The notes beneath the pieces were generated by a model. It ran no database searches, had not been told where the DNA came from, and worked only from the letters and a program-made list of their open reading frames with translations. The translations under genes were made by a program, and so were the position numbers. DNA of 64,000 nt, taken from contig OY987298.1 in assembly GCA_963920635.1 (NCBI GenBank), forward strand, positions 106,273,309-106,337,308, in the 5' to 3' direction. This DNA comes from Pseudeuparius sepicola (lineage: Eukaryota; Arthropoda; Insecta; Coleoptera; Anthribidae). Each line of letters begins with the position of its first letter. Position 1 is the stretch's first letter. Below, piece by piece: positions 12,124-23,900 of this stretch.

Positions 12124-14474
12124 CTAACCGTTTGTAACAGTATCATCATCTACTGAAAAGTCTGCCATTTCGCCATCGACATTTTCTGGCTCTGTTCTGG
12201 AATCTTGTATCTGGTCATTTCCTGCCTGTCCAATAAGTTCCAGATAATACGGTTGATATACAGGGGGTATGTATTTTAGCAATTTTTTAATATCCGAAAT
12301 TTTTTCTGAACTAATTTTAAGAGGTTCTTGATATTTTTTTGGTAGATGGTCAATGATACTTATTTCACTTGTGTGCACTCCCCGCTTGCCAATATTGACC
12401 TTTTTAAAAGAGATTTCGTTTAGGAAATGCTTAACAAACATTGTATTTGGAAAGTTGCAATTGAATTTAAAACATCGTATTTGATTAAATTTTAAGGGTT
12501 CTTTATCATCTGTAACATTTTTCTTTGAGAACGGAATATTTTGAAAAGAAATGAAATCTTCCTGTTTCATTATGATAACGTTAAACGGTTTTACTCGTTT
12601 ACTTGTAGAAACAGCATCATACCACTGTTGTGGACAATAAATCTGTCGCAGATACTTTTTGTGTTTTTCAATAACTGCGAAGTCCCTATCGCACGGAAGG
12701 TATGTGTGTCCGGAAACCAGAAATCGATGCTCTACTGTTTTGTACTTTTTCTCGCGTACCAACTGTAGCCATAGCATCATGAGCAACCAATTTTTATTTT
12801 GGCCACCGCAGTTGTCTGTAAAAACTATTAGGTCCTCTTGACCTGTGGTAGGACGGGTTGTTAAATATTTTAAAAGGCAACTTGCAATTTCTTCGCTACC
12901 ACGCTTAGCGACATCTTCAGTCCACATGTACATCGCTGCCTGTCCATTACCACAGTTGTGCACGCCAAGGTTGTAGGTCCATACTTTACGTAAATAAAAT
13001 GCTTGACCAACAGTAAGCAAAGGGGTTGGTAGAGTTTGTTGCAAATCGAAAGAAATTACTATTTTGTTATGGTTATGTTTAGCATCTTCAGTTTCTCGTT
13101 TTAGGTCTTCTTGCATGGCTGCCGCTCGTCTTTGGTGAAGTTCAAGTTTTGTTTTTAAGTCTAAGTAAACGATTTGATTGTCCTTATTGGCTTGAATAAG
13201 ATTATTAAGTTCGTCACAGGTCGCACAAGTATCTACTTTAGGTAATTTAAATCCGATATTGTACTTGGTGCAAAATATGCGTCTGTACCTATCTTCATTA
13301 ACAGGTTCTAAATTTTTTTCGTGGCACCAAAGTACATAAAAATCTTTGTAAAGGATTGAAATATTAATATCGTGGTCAAGGTACACTTTATTTGGATTTT
13401 TTTGTCGGCTGTAATGACTCACATACTTTGGAAAGGACTCTATGTGCTCATATACTGACTGAAGTCTGTCCTCCGATATTTTATTTGGACGGTTATGATG
13501 CTTTCCGCGTTCATCTGATTTTACAGTAGATTGTCCTTCAGAAATTTGGTCAGTTATATTACGAAGTCGTTTCTGAGAATTTTGTAGCCCATGCACTGCC
13601 AAAAATTCCTTCTTGCATACTTCAACATCAACTCCGTTCACTTTTATTCTGTAAAGAAAGGTTACTTTTCTTGACGATTCTTGCCTTGTAGTCTTCTTCC
13701 TGTAGGACCTTTTCTTCGGAATAGAAGTAACAGAAGAAAACAAGTATGCATTTTGTTTTTCATAAGAAGCCAATTCCCAGAAAGAATGGAAGATAGACTC
13801 TTCTTTGCCTTGCAGTCTGGCTCTACAGTTTTTTTGCACAAGCATGGTTCTCCCAAATTTCTTGCCTCTATGTTCTTTCCCCTTGAAGTTGTGTATGAAT
13901 GTCCTAAATTTCTTTTTATCTGTGATTTGATTTTTTTTTTGGCTATTTTTATTGACTTGTCTCCATCTAGAGGGACCCGCCTTGTCAGGAGTTATTAATG
14001 TGCCTCTTGAGACATTATTGTCACTAGGCGCCTCCGCCTCCTAGAACAACAAAATGTCTAAAATTATTTTACGCATAAAGGACATAAGCCAAGCAGTTAA
14101 AAATGCGAATTTTTAAAAATGTATAATAATTTTAATAACTTTGTTAGTTTTCCATTTTCTAATAATACCTGCGTATGTATTTATGAAAGAAAAAGAAAAT
14201 TATTATATGTAGTTATGTGTGTAAAAAATAGATTGCATTTTTTTATATAAAAAGGCATAAGCCATCCTTCATCTGTCTAAAAAGGGCATAAGCCACTACA
14301 AAATAAACTTACCGATATATCATCAGTAGATTCACTTTCAGATGAATCACTAGTCACAACATAATCCCTGTCTATTAAGGAATCATCTGAGCTAAAGTCC
14401 TCTTCAGAATCACTCGAATTTGATGATACTTCACGCAAAATACGTTTCCGTGTTATTCGGTGTGAGGCGGCCAT
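12124..14474 (-). pseudogene. DDE-transposase-like protein with cysteine motif (DUF7869-like), one frameshift
   Basis: Two exons: 14474-14313 (54 codons, serine/aspartate-rich, MAASHRITRK start) and 14040-12124, joined in phase 0 by GT/AG. The second exon has one frame change at a 7-A run (13829-13835): CLCKK upstream and NCRARL downstream belong together, as if one A were lost. The long frame from 13845 gives 573 residues with CATC at 207-210, SFDLQQTLP (D267), FTDNCGGQNKN (D344) and H-TYLPCDRDFAVIEKH (H380, D386/D388, E393), which look like RNase-H-fold catalytic positions. Many insect genomes carry related proteins. The role as transposase is inferred from this and from the inverted ends around it. 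Confidence 0.72.
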
Positions 14475-14807
14475 GATGGTTTTTGTGAGGCTTATGACCT
14501 TCTTGCTGTACATAACCTATGTTTTGTTAAATTTTCAACAAAGGCATGTTTGGTTCTTTGCGCCATCTATTGTCCAATAGCGGAAGTAAAACTTTTATAG
14601 CATAGGTAAACGGTACAGAGGGTTGTACATGTCAATAATTTATTTTCAACCAAAATGTGGCTTATGTCCCTTGTTGCCCCGAAGCATTCAGTTAACCCCG
14701 GCTAATCGAACACATACCTATATTATATCGAACTTTACTTTTATTCCCTTAAAATTTCAGCTTGTCCGGATTTGCTCCCGCTATCAGTGCACCTGCCGAC
14801 TGGCCTA

Positions 14808-15310
14808 CTATGGATATCTATTATAAAATACGTGAGACGGAAATCGCCCAAGGTTTGACACAATATTTTGATATCAGACACGGTGATACGTGTCAGTATG
14901 TGGTGCTTCGATACTTTTATGCTTAGCTGTGCGGCTTGTGTTTCCTGGCTTGCAAAACTAAATGTTTGAGGATAATAATTCCTCGGTAAGTAATTTTGCA
15001 ATTTAAATTAACTTTTGAGGCCATGTACCAAAGTGGCATGGGCGTTTGTGTAGGTACCTACTTCTTCATAATTGAAAGTTTAAAAGTAGAATTGCTATCT
15101 CATCAAGGATTCCTAAACTTAAAAACATAAACGAGCCTTATAAGTTTTGGCCTGTATTGTAGGTATTTATTTTACAAAAATGAGGATTTCTGCCTCGATT
15201 AGTTTGTTGAAACCACTGAAAGGTGCACGCCACTGTGAAACCGGAAACGGCATCCCGCCATATGCAGGAACTATCACTGTCTCGCGTTAATCCCAAACAT
15301 GCTTCTTCTA
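14808..15310 (+). repeat. Repeat family X, copy 1, right part
   Basis: Matches 38307-38830 in the same orientation (shared blocks include GTGGTGCTTCGA, TCGGTAAGTAATTTTG, TCTGCCTCG.TTAGTTTGTTG and GTGAAACCGGAAACGGCAT). It matches 59630-59930 in the opposite orientation. Non-coding. Confidence 0.75.
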
Positions 15311-15735
15311 TGGGGTTCTTTATTCATTTGGCGCAATGCAATGTCAAAAAAAAATGTCTCCTAGGTGTTACCACCTACTTTTATTTTAAACCAAAGAACA
15401 ACATGATTTTTTCTAAAGGCATTATTTTTTCATAAATAATATACAGTTCATAAAGTTTGCACCAAATGGGAAAAATTTTTATTATTCGATTTTTTTGAAA
15501 ACATGATTTTGGGATATGTTATGGACATTCGAAAAACGTGGGGCGCGTCGGCGCGTGTATTTAACATATCTTTACTCCATTCAAATAATATAAAAGTTTT
15601 GAATAATTATTGATGAGTGTGTACCAAAAGTTTTGAATTTGCTATGCTGGTTTGGCAATCATATGAATATTTTATTTACTTTCTGAATTCAAGTCACATT
15701 TTTAGTTTTTTAAAAACGTGTTATATCTACCTATT

Positions 15736-15804
<69 letters not shown>

Positions 15805-16114
15805 TTTATATGTGACACGTGTTACTTTTATTTTAAACCAAAGTACAACATGATTTTTAGGCATTATTTTTTAATAACTAATGTACTATTCATAAAGTTT
15901 ACACCAAATAGGAAAAATTTCGGTATAATAATATGCTGGAGCATATTGTGCCTACAGAGAGTCGTGGCGACACATCCCATGCCATTAGGTGCAAAGTTTA
16001 TGAATAGCGTTGTATTTTCTGTGCATTTTTGTAATATTTTTGTTTACCTATTTCAATCCGACTAAACACAGTAGACGGCAATATTTCACAAAAGATAGAC
16101 TGGTAAAGCTTATA
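15311..16114. other. Non-coding sequence with TA microsatellite
   Basis: No gene. 15350-15430 and 15820-15910 are direct copies of a short module (TTTTATTTTAAACCAAAG, then ATGATTTT...GGCATTATTTTTT) that also occurs inverted at 850-930. Confidence 0.5.
15739..15800. repeat. (TA)n microsatellite
   Basis: About 31 TA dinucleotides in a row. The YIYIYI open frames crossing it are artefacts. Confidence 0.97.
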
Positions 16115-17306
16115 CAGTGTGTTTCACTTTAAAACGGACAATTCAGTGTTTTTCGAAATTTTGGTCGATCTTCAAAATTATTTCTTTTAACATATTGTAT
16201 TCAAAAAGCTCTATCCTTTGGGCTACAGTTTTTTTATATACGATCATTCCATGGCCTACTGCAATCAAACAAAGACCCCAAAAATCACGAAATCGTGTTA
16301 GGCATTTTTTGTTTGAAAAAATAATTGGTTCCATCGAATTCAGCTTAGCTCAGATCCCTATTACCGCAGTTTCAATGTTCTAGCACTTACAGGGTGTTCA
16401 GAAAATAGGGCCAAATTTCGAAAAAATGGTACTTTTAGGGGTGCCCTGTACAAAACACGGGCCTTATTTTGTGAATGTTTTTTCACAAATCGAAAAGTAT
16501 TGCCCAAGGTACTATTACAAATGATTTGGTATGTCTATCTCATACAAGGTGTTCGGAAAGAAAAAGCGAATTTGCCTAAAAAAATTTTAATTTCTTGTCG
16601 TACCTAAATTCGACACTTTTTTTAAGTTTTCGTTATAACTCGTCCAACATTTTTTTGCAATTAGCAATAACCCTCTGCAGCTTGTTGTTCTTCACCTTAA
16701 AAATTGATTGGAATGTGTGCCGTTCGATTTCAGAAGAACAGCTGCAGAGGCTTACTGCTAATTACAAAAAAGGTTGGAGAAGTGTGTACAGGTTGTAAGG
16801 AGCATTAGTAGAAGCTACCAAAATTTAAAAAAGTTTTGAATTTACGATAAGAATTTAAAAAAAAAGGGAAAATTGGCTTGAGTATGAGATAGACATACGA
16901 AATCATTTGTAATAGTACCTTGGGCAAGACCTTTTCGATTTGTGAAAAAACATTCAGAAAATAAGGCCCGTGGTACAGGGAACTCCTAAAAGTGCCATTT
17001 TTTCGAAATTTTGCCCTATTTTCTGAACACCCTGTAAGTGTCAGAATATTGAAACTGCGGAAGTAGGGATCTGAGCTAAGCTGAATTCGATGGAACTAAT
17101 TATTTTTTCAAACAAAAAATGCCTAGCACGATTTTGTGATTTTTGGGGTCTTCGTTTAATTGCAGTAGGCCATATGGAATGATCGTATATCAAAAAACTG
17201 TAGCCCAAAGGATAGAGCTCTTTCAATATAATATGTTAAAAAAAAATAAAGATCGACCAAAACTTCGAAAAATACGGAATTGTCCGTTTTAAAGTGAAAC
17301 ACACTG
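16115..17306. repeat. Nested foldback: outer TA-CAGTGTG element
   Basis: TA-CAGTGTGTTTCACTTTAAAACGGACA on the left, its complement on the right; arms of about 275 bp. A second inverted pair, TA-CAGGGTGTTCAG (16390) to CTGAACACCCTG-TA (17034), lies exactly at the inner ends of the arms, so one element appears inserted in another. No coding capacity. Confidence 0.82.
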
Positions 17307-18002
17307 TATACATCGAATCACAACCAAGCGTCCCGCAAAGCATACCTTTAATATAATAAGGTTGCATCGCATAGGTTCTCGAGAAGGAAAGTTGGACTGC
17401 TAGGATTTCGGTGTGGAGCAAAACCGGTTACGATCTTGTGTAGCGAATGAGGTGTTGGGAAGAGATGAGCCTGTCCAGAAGTCGGTCTGATGAGAATTCG
17501 GAATGATGGCATTTCGGAGTAGAGTTTATGAGGATACATGATACACAATCCGCAAATTTAAGTTTGTCATCGGTAAAAAAGTCAAGATTTTTTTAGCTTG
17601 TGGCTTCAGTAGCAGCAGAAAGAGGTATATAAATATCAAAGTGAAAACAGTGCGTCGAGACACCGTATCTAGATTTTTCTCTTACGGAAATATCTCATCG
17701 TGGGTTTGCCTTTAAATCAAACATACTTTCACATTCCGTATGGCGATGGCTGAGCTTAATCTCTATTTTTGTGGTTCTATATTTGCATCTTGTATCTTTG
17801 GCTCATTTTTTCTTTAATATTTGAAAAACAATTTGAGTGGAGTATTTTTTTATATTACCTTCAATGCACTAATAAGCTGACTTCTTTACAGAGAAGCTGT
17901 TTAACTTCTTCCGACGAAAAATGGTTTAATCTGTGGACTTACTCATACAGAACGGGTGTCCTTTAGCACGAACAATCCCATGCTCTACTTATCAAGCAGG
18001 CA
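17307..18002. other. Non-coding sequence
   Basis: No gene or clear repeat recognised. Confidence 0.4.
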
Positions 18003-18760
18003 CTAACAACATACCGCTGGCTTAGGTGAAGCATCCCCATTGTGGTCGCCGCTATCTATGCCGCTATCTTCCATTTCAACGTGTTCAAATTGACTTCGGC
18101 CCCACTTATCCAGCCACCACAGCACCCCCACTGTGCTCTCACATCTTGCCACCCCTGGTCGACTTCCTGCTCGACGGGGCGACGGGCTGATCTGGGTCTG
18201 TTTGGCGATCAGCTGGTCGGGGCAGCGCCAACCACCGCCGCCAGGGGGAAAATAATCAATATCGAGTTTGGCTGGGAGGACGGTAAAGATAAGGTTGTCG
18301 CCCAACGAGATAATACGGTGCTGCGGCTGAGTCATAATCTGATTTGATTTTTTTATTTTTTTTTTATTCCTAAATATGCTATAGGTATTACACAAAGTAA
18401 CACTTTGAAAAGTTTCAGTGGAATATATGCGGAGCCTCCGATAGAACGAGCCTGGAACTATATAAAATAAAACACATAGAAGGGTCACTCCGAAAACGGC
18501 CGAGGCAGCCCAACCCCCGTTGGACCGTGCAAGAAACAGTTCATGTATAGACCAGTCGGCGGGAGATAATGTGAAGGCGACGGGAACGAAGCGCTTCCTT
18601 CTGTGGTTCCAAATCTACTTAGACTTGTTAAGCGGAAAAATTTAATGATATCTGGCCGATAGCGGTAAGCCTTTGACCCGATGAGATCGAAGTGCCACGG
18701 CCAAGTGAAGCTACTATGGCTAAATTTACGGTGCTGGAAATTTGTCGCCTGCACCTCCAC
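18003..18760 (-). other. GC-rich block with two adjoining open frames, unidentified
   Basis: Frames of 161 codons (18488-18003) and 91 codons (18760-18485) lie next to each other on the minus strand in a stretch clearly richer in GC than its surroundings. The proteins contain PPGGGGW and a C-terminal EMEDSGIDSGDH segment. No family is recognised. It may be part of an LTR-element terminal region or a worn transposon gene. Confidence 0.3.
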
Positions 18761-18774
18761 CGATGTGACGTGTA

Positions 18775-19300
18775 CGGGGTGTCCCAGATAAAACGTTACG
18801 ATCGATTATCTCGGTCATTTCGGAATTCTAACATGAAGTAAAACTTATTATACCCTTTCTATGCTAGTTCCTGGTAGGTTTTGTACAATTAATAAAAACT
18901 TCCTGGACTTCTACCATTTTGTATTGTGGATTTGACAACATTTATTTATTATGTTTGTGTGTTCTTTTATTATTATTGTAAAAAACTACGTACGTTTCGA
19001 CATCATTTCGGCCATCATCAGGTTATAAAAGTACATTCAACAATTTCATTTTTTGTTTAACATTTAAATGTCAACCTAAAAGTCAAAAATACAGTTATAT
19101 AACTTATGATAAAACAATTCCATTAAAAAAAGTAAAATACAGACCTCCAACAACAACATAGTTGAAGGACAAACATTATAGTTAAAATCAACGTAGTGAT
19201 AAAAATTAGTAGTATTACATCGTTGACTGACGATTAATACGCCAGTCAACGATTACATGGTTTGCCTTTATCTATGCTAATGTTAACAACATTTATGTGT
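18775..19300 (-). mobile_element. Penelope-like terminal fragment behind a CAGGGTG-family end
   Basis: 18775-18840 repeats the GTGTCCCAGATAAAACGTTACGATCG/CGAGATAATCG-type end seen at 2.7-3.5 kb. 18950-19100 carries the CCTGATGATGGCCGAAAT...GAAACGTACGTAG signature common at Penelope-like element ends. No reverse transcriptase is attached. Confidence 0.5.
18979..19030 (-). ncRNA. Hammerhead-ribozyme-like motif
   Basis: On the minus strand: TATAAC, CTGATGA, short GGC/GTC hairpin, GAAA, palindrome ACGTACGT, A, GTTTTT. The core order and palindromic stem III fit the dimeric type I hammerheads of Penelope-like elements. Stem II is only about 3 bp with one G-U pair and an extra unpaired base, so activity is doubtful. 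Confidence 0.45.
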
Positions 19301-20781
19301 TAAATTTTAAGTAATTTTTTTTAAAAAAACCTTTTATTATAAATATTAAAAATTTATAAAAATATTACAAATATTGACTTAACCTATTTTATTTTAAAAA
19401 CAAAAAAAAATTTGCTAAAACAGTCTATTTTTTCCAGTCTTATTAAATAAAATCTCGCTTTCCTAATAATGCTTATATAATCCCTTAAATTCCCATTTCG
19501 TCCAACAGAATTATAATAAATTATATAACAAAGAAAAAAAACAAACATTCTTATCCTTTGTATCATTAAATTTTTCTTCGAAGATTTTAACCTAGTGTGA
19601 AAATCTGTTGAAATCTTTAATTTTGTTATTAACCCAGGTCCAAGTTATCTACTTCCGAATTGGACATTCTTGGACTTTGTAATAGCATGTTAATTCTAAT
19701 AAGGAGTGTTGAGAAATGCGTTGATCGTTTCCTCATTTGGTTTAAGAAGTAAGTTTTTTATTAAGCTAAAAAGGAAAAGAAATTGAGTTCATACAATTAA
19801 AAAAGTAATTGCAGTAATTCTAAATCACTTGCATTCTCTAAAACCATCGAAACGGATTAAACTCTCCAGATTATGTAGGTACCTACCTACTAACTTCGTT
19901 GGGTAAATACTAAACTTTTAGCCACATTTACCCCGAAATTGAATCCGATTACTCAAATTCCAGGGCCTTTTAAAGTGCTACAGCGTCCGCCATCTTGTAA
20001 TAGTCGTGAAAGAAGTAAGGTAAAATTTCAAACCCATTGACAGGTAAAGCCCCCTCTAGTTTGGACAAAAATTTGGAAACACTGCATTAAAAAAGGGGTC
20101 CAACTGTTGTGGGGAAAAGGGAAAACTTAGAGAACGCCAAAAAAGTAGTTTTTTTATATAAACATGTATCTAAATTCTAGCGATTTTCGTCAAGGTTAAT
20201 TTTTTTAAGTTTTCTTTTATTTTTTATTAAGGCAACAATATTTTTTCGAAAAATGTACCGTTTGTTGAAAAGTTCATTATTGTGCATTTTCAGTTTTTTA
20301 TAAGAAGGAACCCAAAGTGGGTCTAGGCTTTTGAAATTTTACACACCTACTTAGTTTTTCATCATAAACAAGTTTCCTTAATAACATTTTGACATGAAGG
20401 CTACAGAAAGCGCATTGTTCTAAAAAAAGGAAAGGCTTTTAAAATTTTTCTCACCTACTCAATTTTTCATTCCAAACAAGTTTACACAATAACATTTTGT
20501 CGTAAAACCTACAAAAAGGACACTTTACTTGTGCCAAAAATTAGTTTTTCAAAATTTAAAAGCCATACTAGATTTTTTGAAACCTGAATTAAAACCCGAG
20601 AAGGGGGGAAGTAGTATTGAGAGTGTCTCGTCTATGGTTGGTATTTTTTAGCTGCTCCACACGACTGTATGCATAACAGGAAATTGTAGGTCTACGGAAT
20701 AATCAGTTTTTATTTGCATGAAATTCATTCATTCGACCATTCACAAACACCCGATGTATCTGGAACGAAAATGCACCTGCC
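19301..20781. other. Upstream region of the dynein gene
   Basis: AT-rich and without a supportable gene. 20320-20540 contains two direct copies of a 130-bp module (AAGGCTTTTAAAATTTTNC...AAACAAGTTT...AATAACATTTTG). The dynein promoter presumably lies in the last 300 bp. Confidence 0.45.
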
Positions 20782-20797
20782 GGTTGTCAAGGAAACC
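20782..20797 (+). promoter_or_regulatory. RFX X-box upstream of the dynein gene
   Basis: GGTTGTCAAGGAAACC is an imperfect palindrome and fits the insect/nematode X-box consensus RYYNYYN(1-3)RRNRAC at every fixed position. It ends about 145 bp before the dynein start codon. RFX factors bind X-boxes within a few hundred bases of the start of ciliary genes, including outer-arm dynein subunits. The match to the gene's function is what makes it credible; there is no direct evidence of binding. Confidence 0.68.
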
Positions 20798-20942
20798 AAA
20801 CAAAGCCCTGGTTGCCCTTGTCCTCAGAATGTCAAACATTCAATTTTGTCTGACGGAAAAACAGCAGGCATAAGAAAAGACTGCATTTTAAATACCTAGC
20901 TTTTAACAATTTTAGTATATTACAGTTTATATTTTTAAAAAT

Positions 20943-20981
20943 ATGCCCTCCAATACTGCCCTAAGAAAAACACCTGCCAAG
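20943..20981 (+). CDS. DNAI1: Dynein intermediate chain exon 1 (start codon)
   Basis: Thirteen codons (MPSNTALRKTPAK) followed by donor gtaatt. This ATG is chosen because its frame continues in phase 0 into the conserved second exon across an 82-bp intron, and no upstream in-frame ATG is needed. The 5' UTR border is not visible. Confidence 0.75.
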
Positions 20982-23900
20982 GTAATTCAAATTGTTTGCA
21001 CTAATTGTTTGTCGGATTTTTGTAGCATTATGTAGGTATTCTTGATAAAAATATTCATTCTAGAAACGAGTTGGAAAAGGAAGTCAAGGAGAAGTTGATG
21101 AACTAGAAGAATGGAAGAAATCCAGGCAACTATTAAAACCCAAAAGCCAATTGGAACTAGCTGATGCTGTAAGTGTATTCATATACCTACAAATATTTTT
21201 TATTATATTAGCTACGTAGGTATGTTATATCTATAAATAATGAGAGCCTAATTTCTATTTATTTTACATGTGAGAATTGAGAAAATCAAACAAAATCAAA
21301 TCTAATAAAAAAAGTATACAAGACCCCAATCGGACTCGGATAATAACAATGAGTCAAAGTAACTTGTCTTCTTTGATTAAGCATTCTTTAACGAGGTACC
21401 TACATACCTAACTCTGATTTTCAGGAACTAAAAGAAATAATAGCCAGGCAGCTGGTCACGACTAACCCCCAATTACCCGACAGCCTCGTTGAGTTTGACT
21501 ATGCTAAGGGGGAGTTCATCCCTTTACCTCCACCAGGAAATCTTGTGGTGGTATTTGAGATGCAAGGCACCGCCCTCTACAAAGACACCGAGGAGGCCAA
21601 AGCGCAGATGTTGGAACAGGGCATAGATCGTGAGTATCTTAATCATAGCAAAAATTGGCTATCCCCACAATTTCTCTTCAAGAGAAACACGTGGACCTTG
21701 ATAAAATCTTATACCTACAAGTGTAAGGGCGATTCATTTTTTAAATTAAAGTTAAACCTGGACCGACACCTTAGACAAGGAAACCCTTGTCTAAGAGTCT
21801 ATATTAAAGACCCGAGCACAACGTCATATTTCATTATTGTTTGCGGACTGGAGTGGCTCTACTCGACGAAAAAAATGACGACTTATATTATAGTTTATAG
21901 AGGGGTTGGGGTAATCTGTGGTTATCAGTATGTTATCTGTCATTTAGAATGTCGTATATTTTAAATACCCAATTGTATTACCATTTACGTCCTATCTACT
22001 GTAACAAATTCTCTTTGCGGTCAATATTAGGTTTTGATAGGTACAGATAGATATTATTTTTAAAAGTAACCTATTTATGCCTGTGAAGATAGGAACTGCT
22101 TTCAGGATACACCACAATCATTGACGCCTTTATATCTATATACAAGGGTTGTCCATAACTTACTGCCGTCTATGTCTCTATACAGTGTGGTCATTTAAGT
22201 GTGCAACATATGGGAATTTTTTTATTAATTGCACAACGAAAATACAAATATTCCCGAAAGTTGGTGCATGTTCGATAATCATATTAGGCGCACTTAGAAT
22301 GGTTGCAAGTCAAACAGCATACATGGTAGGTCAAAAAATATAAAAATTGTACAAGAGTAAAGTACCCTTCTTTCAGAAAATTCAGCAAAATGTTATTAAG
22401 AAAAGTTGTGTAGAATTAAAAGTTATGCCTAAATACCAAAACATGGCCTCCTAAGAAAAAGAAACATATTTTTTTGAAAAACAATAATTACCTAAAAAAA
22501 TTGTTTTAATATTCACCCTAAACAATTTCATAAATCAATCAAAATTATATCAATTGCGCATAACTTTGTTCAAATTCAAGCATATTTGTAAAATTAACTT
22601 AGATTTTTAATTTTTTAGGGAATCACAAACTTCATGTTTGTTGCAACCAGGGACACTTTAAAATAAGGGGACCTAGCATATCACAGTCTATCACATAGGA
22701 AAAGTGAAACCTTGAGGGGAAGTTTGTTTACTGTAGACTCCAAGAAGACCACAAGGTATATTCTGTACTTGTAGACACAAATTGTCAAGTCTAATTTTTA
22801 GAAGTCATGGAAACCATTATTAATTTTTACTAACAATCAAAGCACCTGTTATATTCATAGATTCTCCAATAAAATAGCATACTTGGCAATCTTGGCATCA
22901 CTGATACCATTAGAATGTGGAAAGAATAGGCCTCACTTTGGAAAGTATAATGCTGGGTCCCCTTCCTTTAAAGGGTTGCAACGTTATTAAACAAAACTTT
23001 AAAATTTCGCAAACAAGGTTAGTAATGATAATGCATTTATTAAAAAACTCTCATTTAAGGTGCAAAATTTTTATTTTAAATGTTTATTATGAAACTATGG
23101 AAATTAATTGACGAAAAATTTTTTTTCTTCTTAGGAGGCTATGTTTTTTTTAAATTTTCAATTTATAAATTTTTTTGGGGAAATTATTAATGTTTTTCAA
23201 AAAAATATATTTCTTTTTCTTAGGAGGCCATGTTTTGGTATTTAGGCATAACTTTTAATTCTAAACAACTTTTCTTAATAACCTTTTGCAGAATTTTTTG
23301 AAATAAGGGTACTTTACTCTTGTGCAATTTTTATATTTTTGAGCTACCCTGTATACTGGTTAACTTGCAACCATTCTAAGTGCACTTAATATGATTATTG
23401 AACATGCATCAACTTTCGGCAATGTCTTTATTTTAGTTGTGCAATTAATAAAAAAATGTCCCATATGTGGCACACTTAAATGACCACACTGTATAGTCAA
23501 ATTATTTTAAGAAGTCCTTACTGGGACTGTCAATTGGTAATTTCGGCATCCTAAGTTGGCATCAATGCAGAAAAAAATGCAACCGGGTCATAAGTCCAGG
23601 TCAGTAACGAGCCCATTTGCACAATGAATAACTACTAATAACACGAACAAGAACAACACAGATAACGGTAAAACTCACGAAACGTACAAAGCCCGCGAAT
23701 TTTGAACCTTTTTGAACCATCCGGAAAACCTTCACTGTCACTTTCACAACACCGAAATAAAATTTTCCTGAGTACGCACCATAGACCTAGCCGCAAGTTG
23801 CTGATTATACCAAAATACCAAAATGAAAGTGTTTCCATGACGTTTGAAATTATTATTAAAATGAGTTGTAGTCATAGTTATTTTTATTTGTAGCGGTATA

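Larger units (their letters stand above)
10098..14807. mobile_element. 4.7 kb two-gene DNA transposon (Academ-like)
   Basis: Imperfect terminal inverted repeats of about 65 bp: both ends start TAGGCCAGTCG and share GCGGGAGCAA and TCCGGACAAGCTG. They are flanked by a 3-bp duplication CTA (10095-10097 and 14808-14810). It carries two convergent genes: a PIN/XPG-nuclease-like plus CXC-type protein on + and a DDE-like, cysteine-motif protein on -. Known: Academ elements make 3-4 bp duplications and encode an XPG-type nuclease. The superfamily assignment is an inference from that combination. Both genes are broken, so this copy is non-autonomous. Confidence 0.78.

Noticed and set aside
10098..14807. 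TA instead of CTA as the target duplication of the 4.7 kb transposon
   Set aside because: Removing the element with a TA duplication would leave extra bases compared with the uninterrupted repeat at 38301; CTA restores GCTCTATGG against GCTCTATTGG.
15617..16065. Open frames containing YIYIYIY
   Set aside because: Artefact of the (TA)n microsatellite.
21630..21964. Open continuation after dynein exon 3
   Set aside because: Begins at a GTGAGT donor and has no family similarity; exon 4 fits phase 1 exactly.
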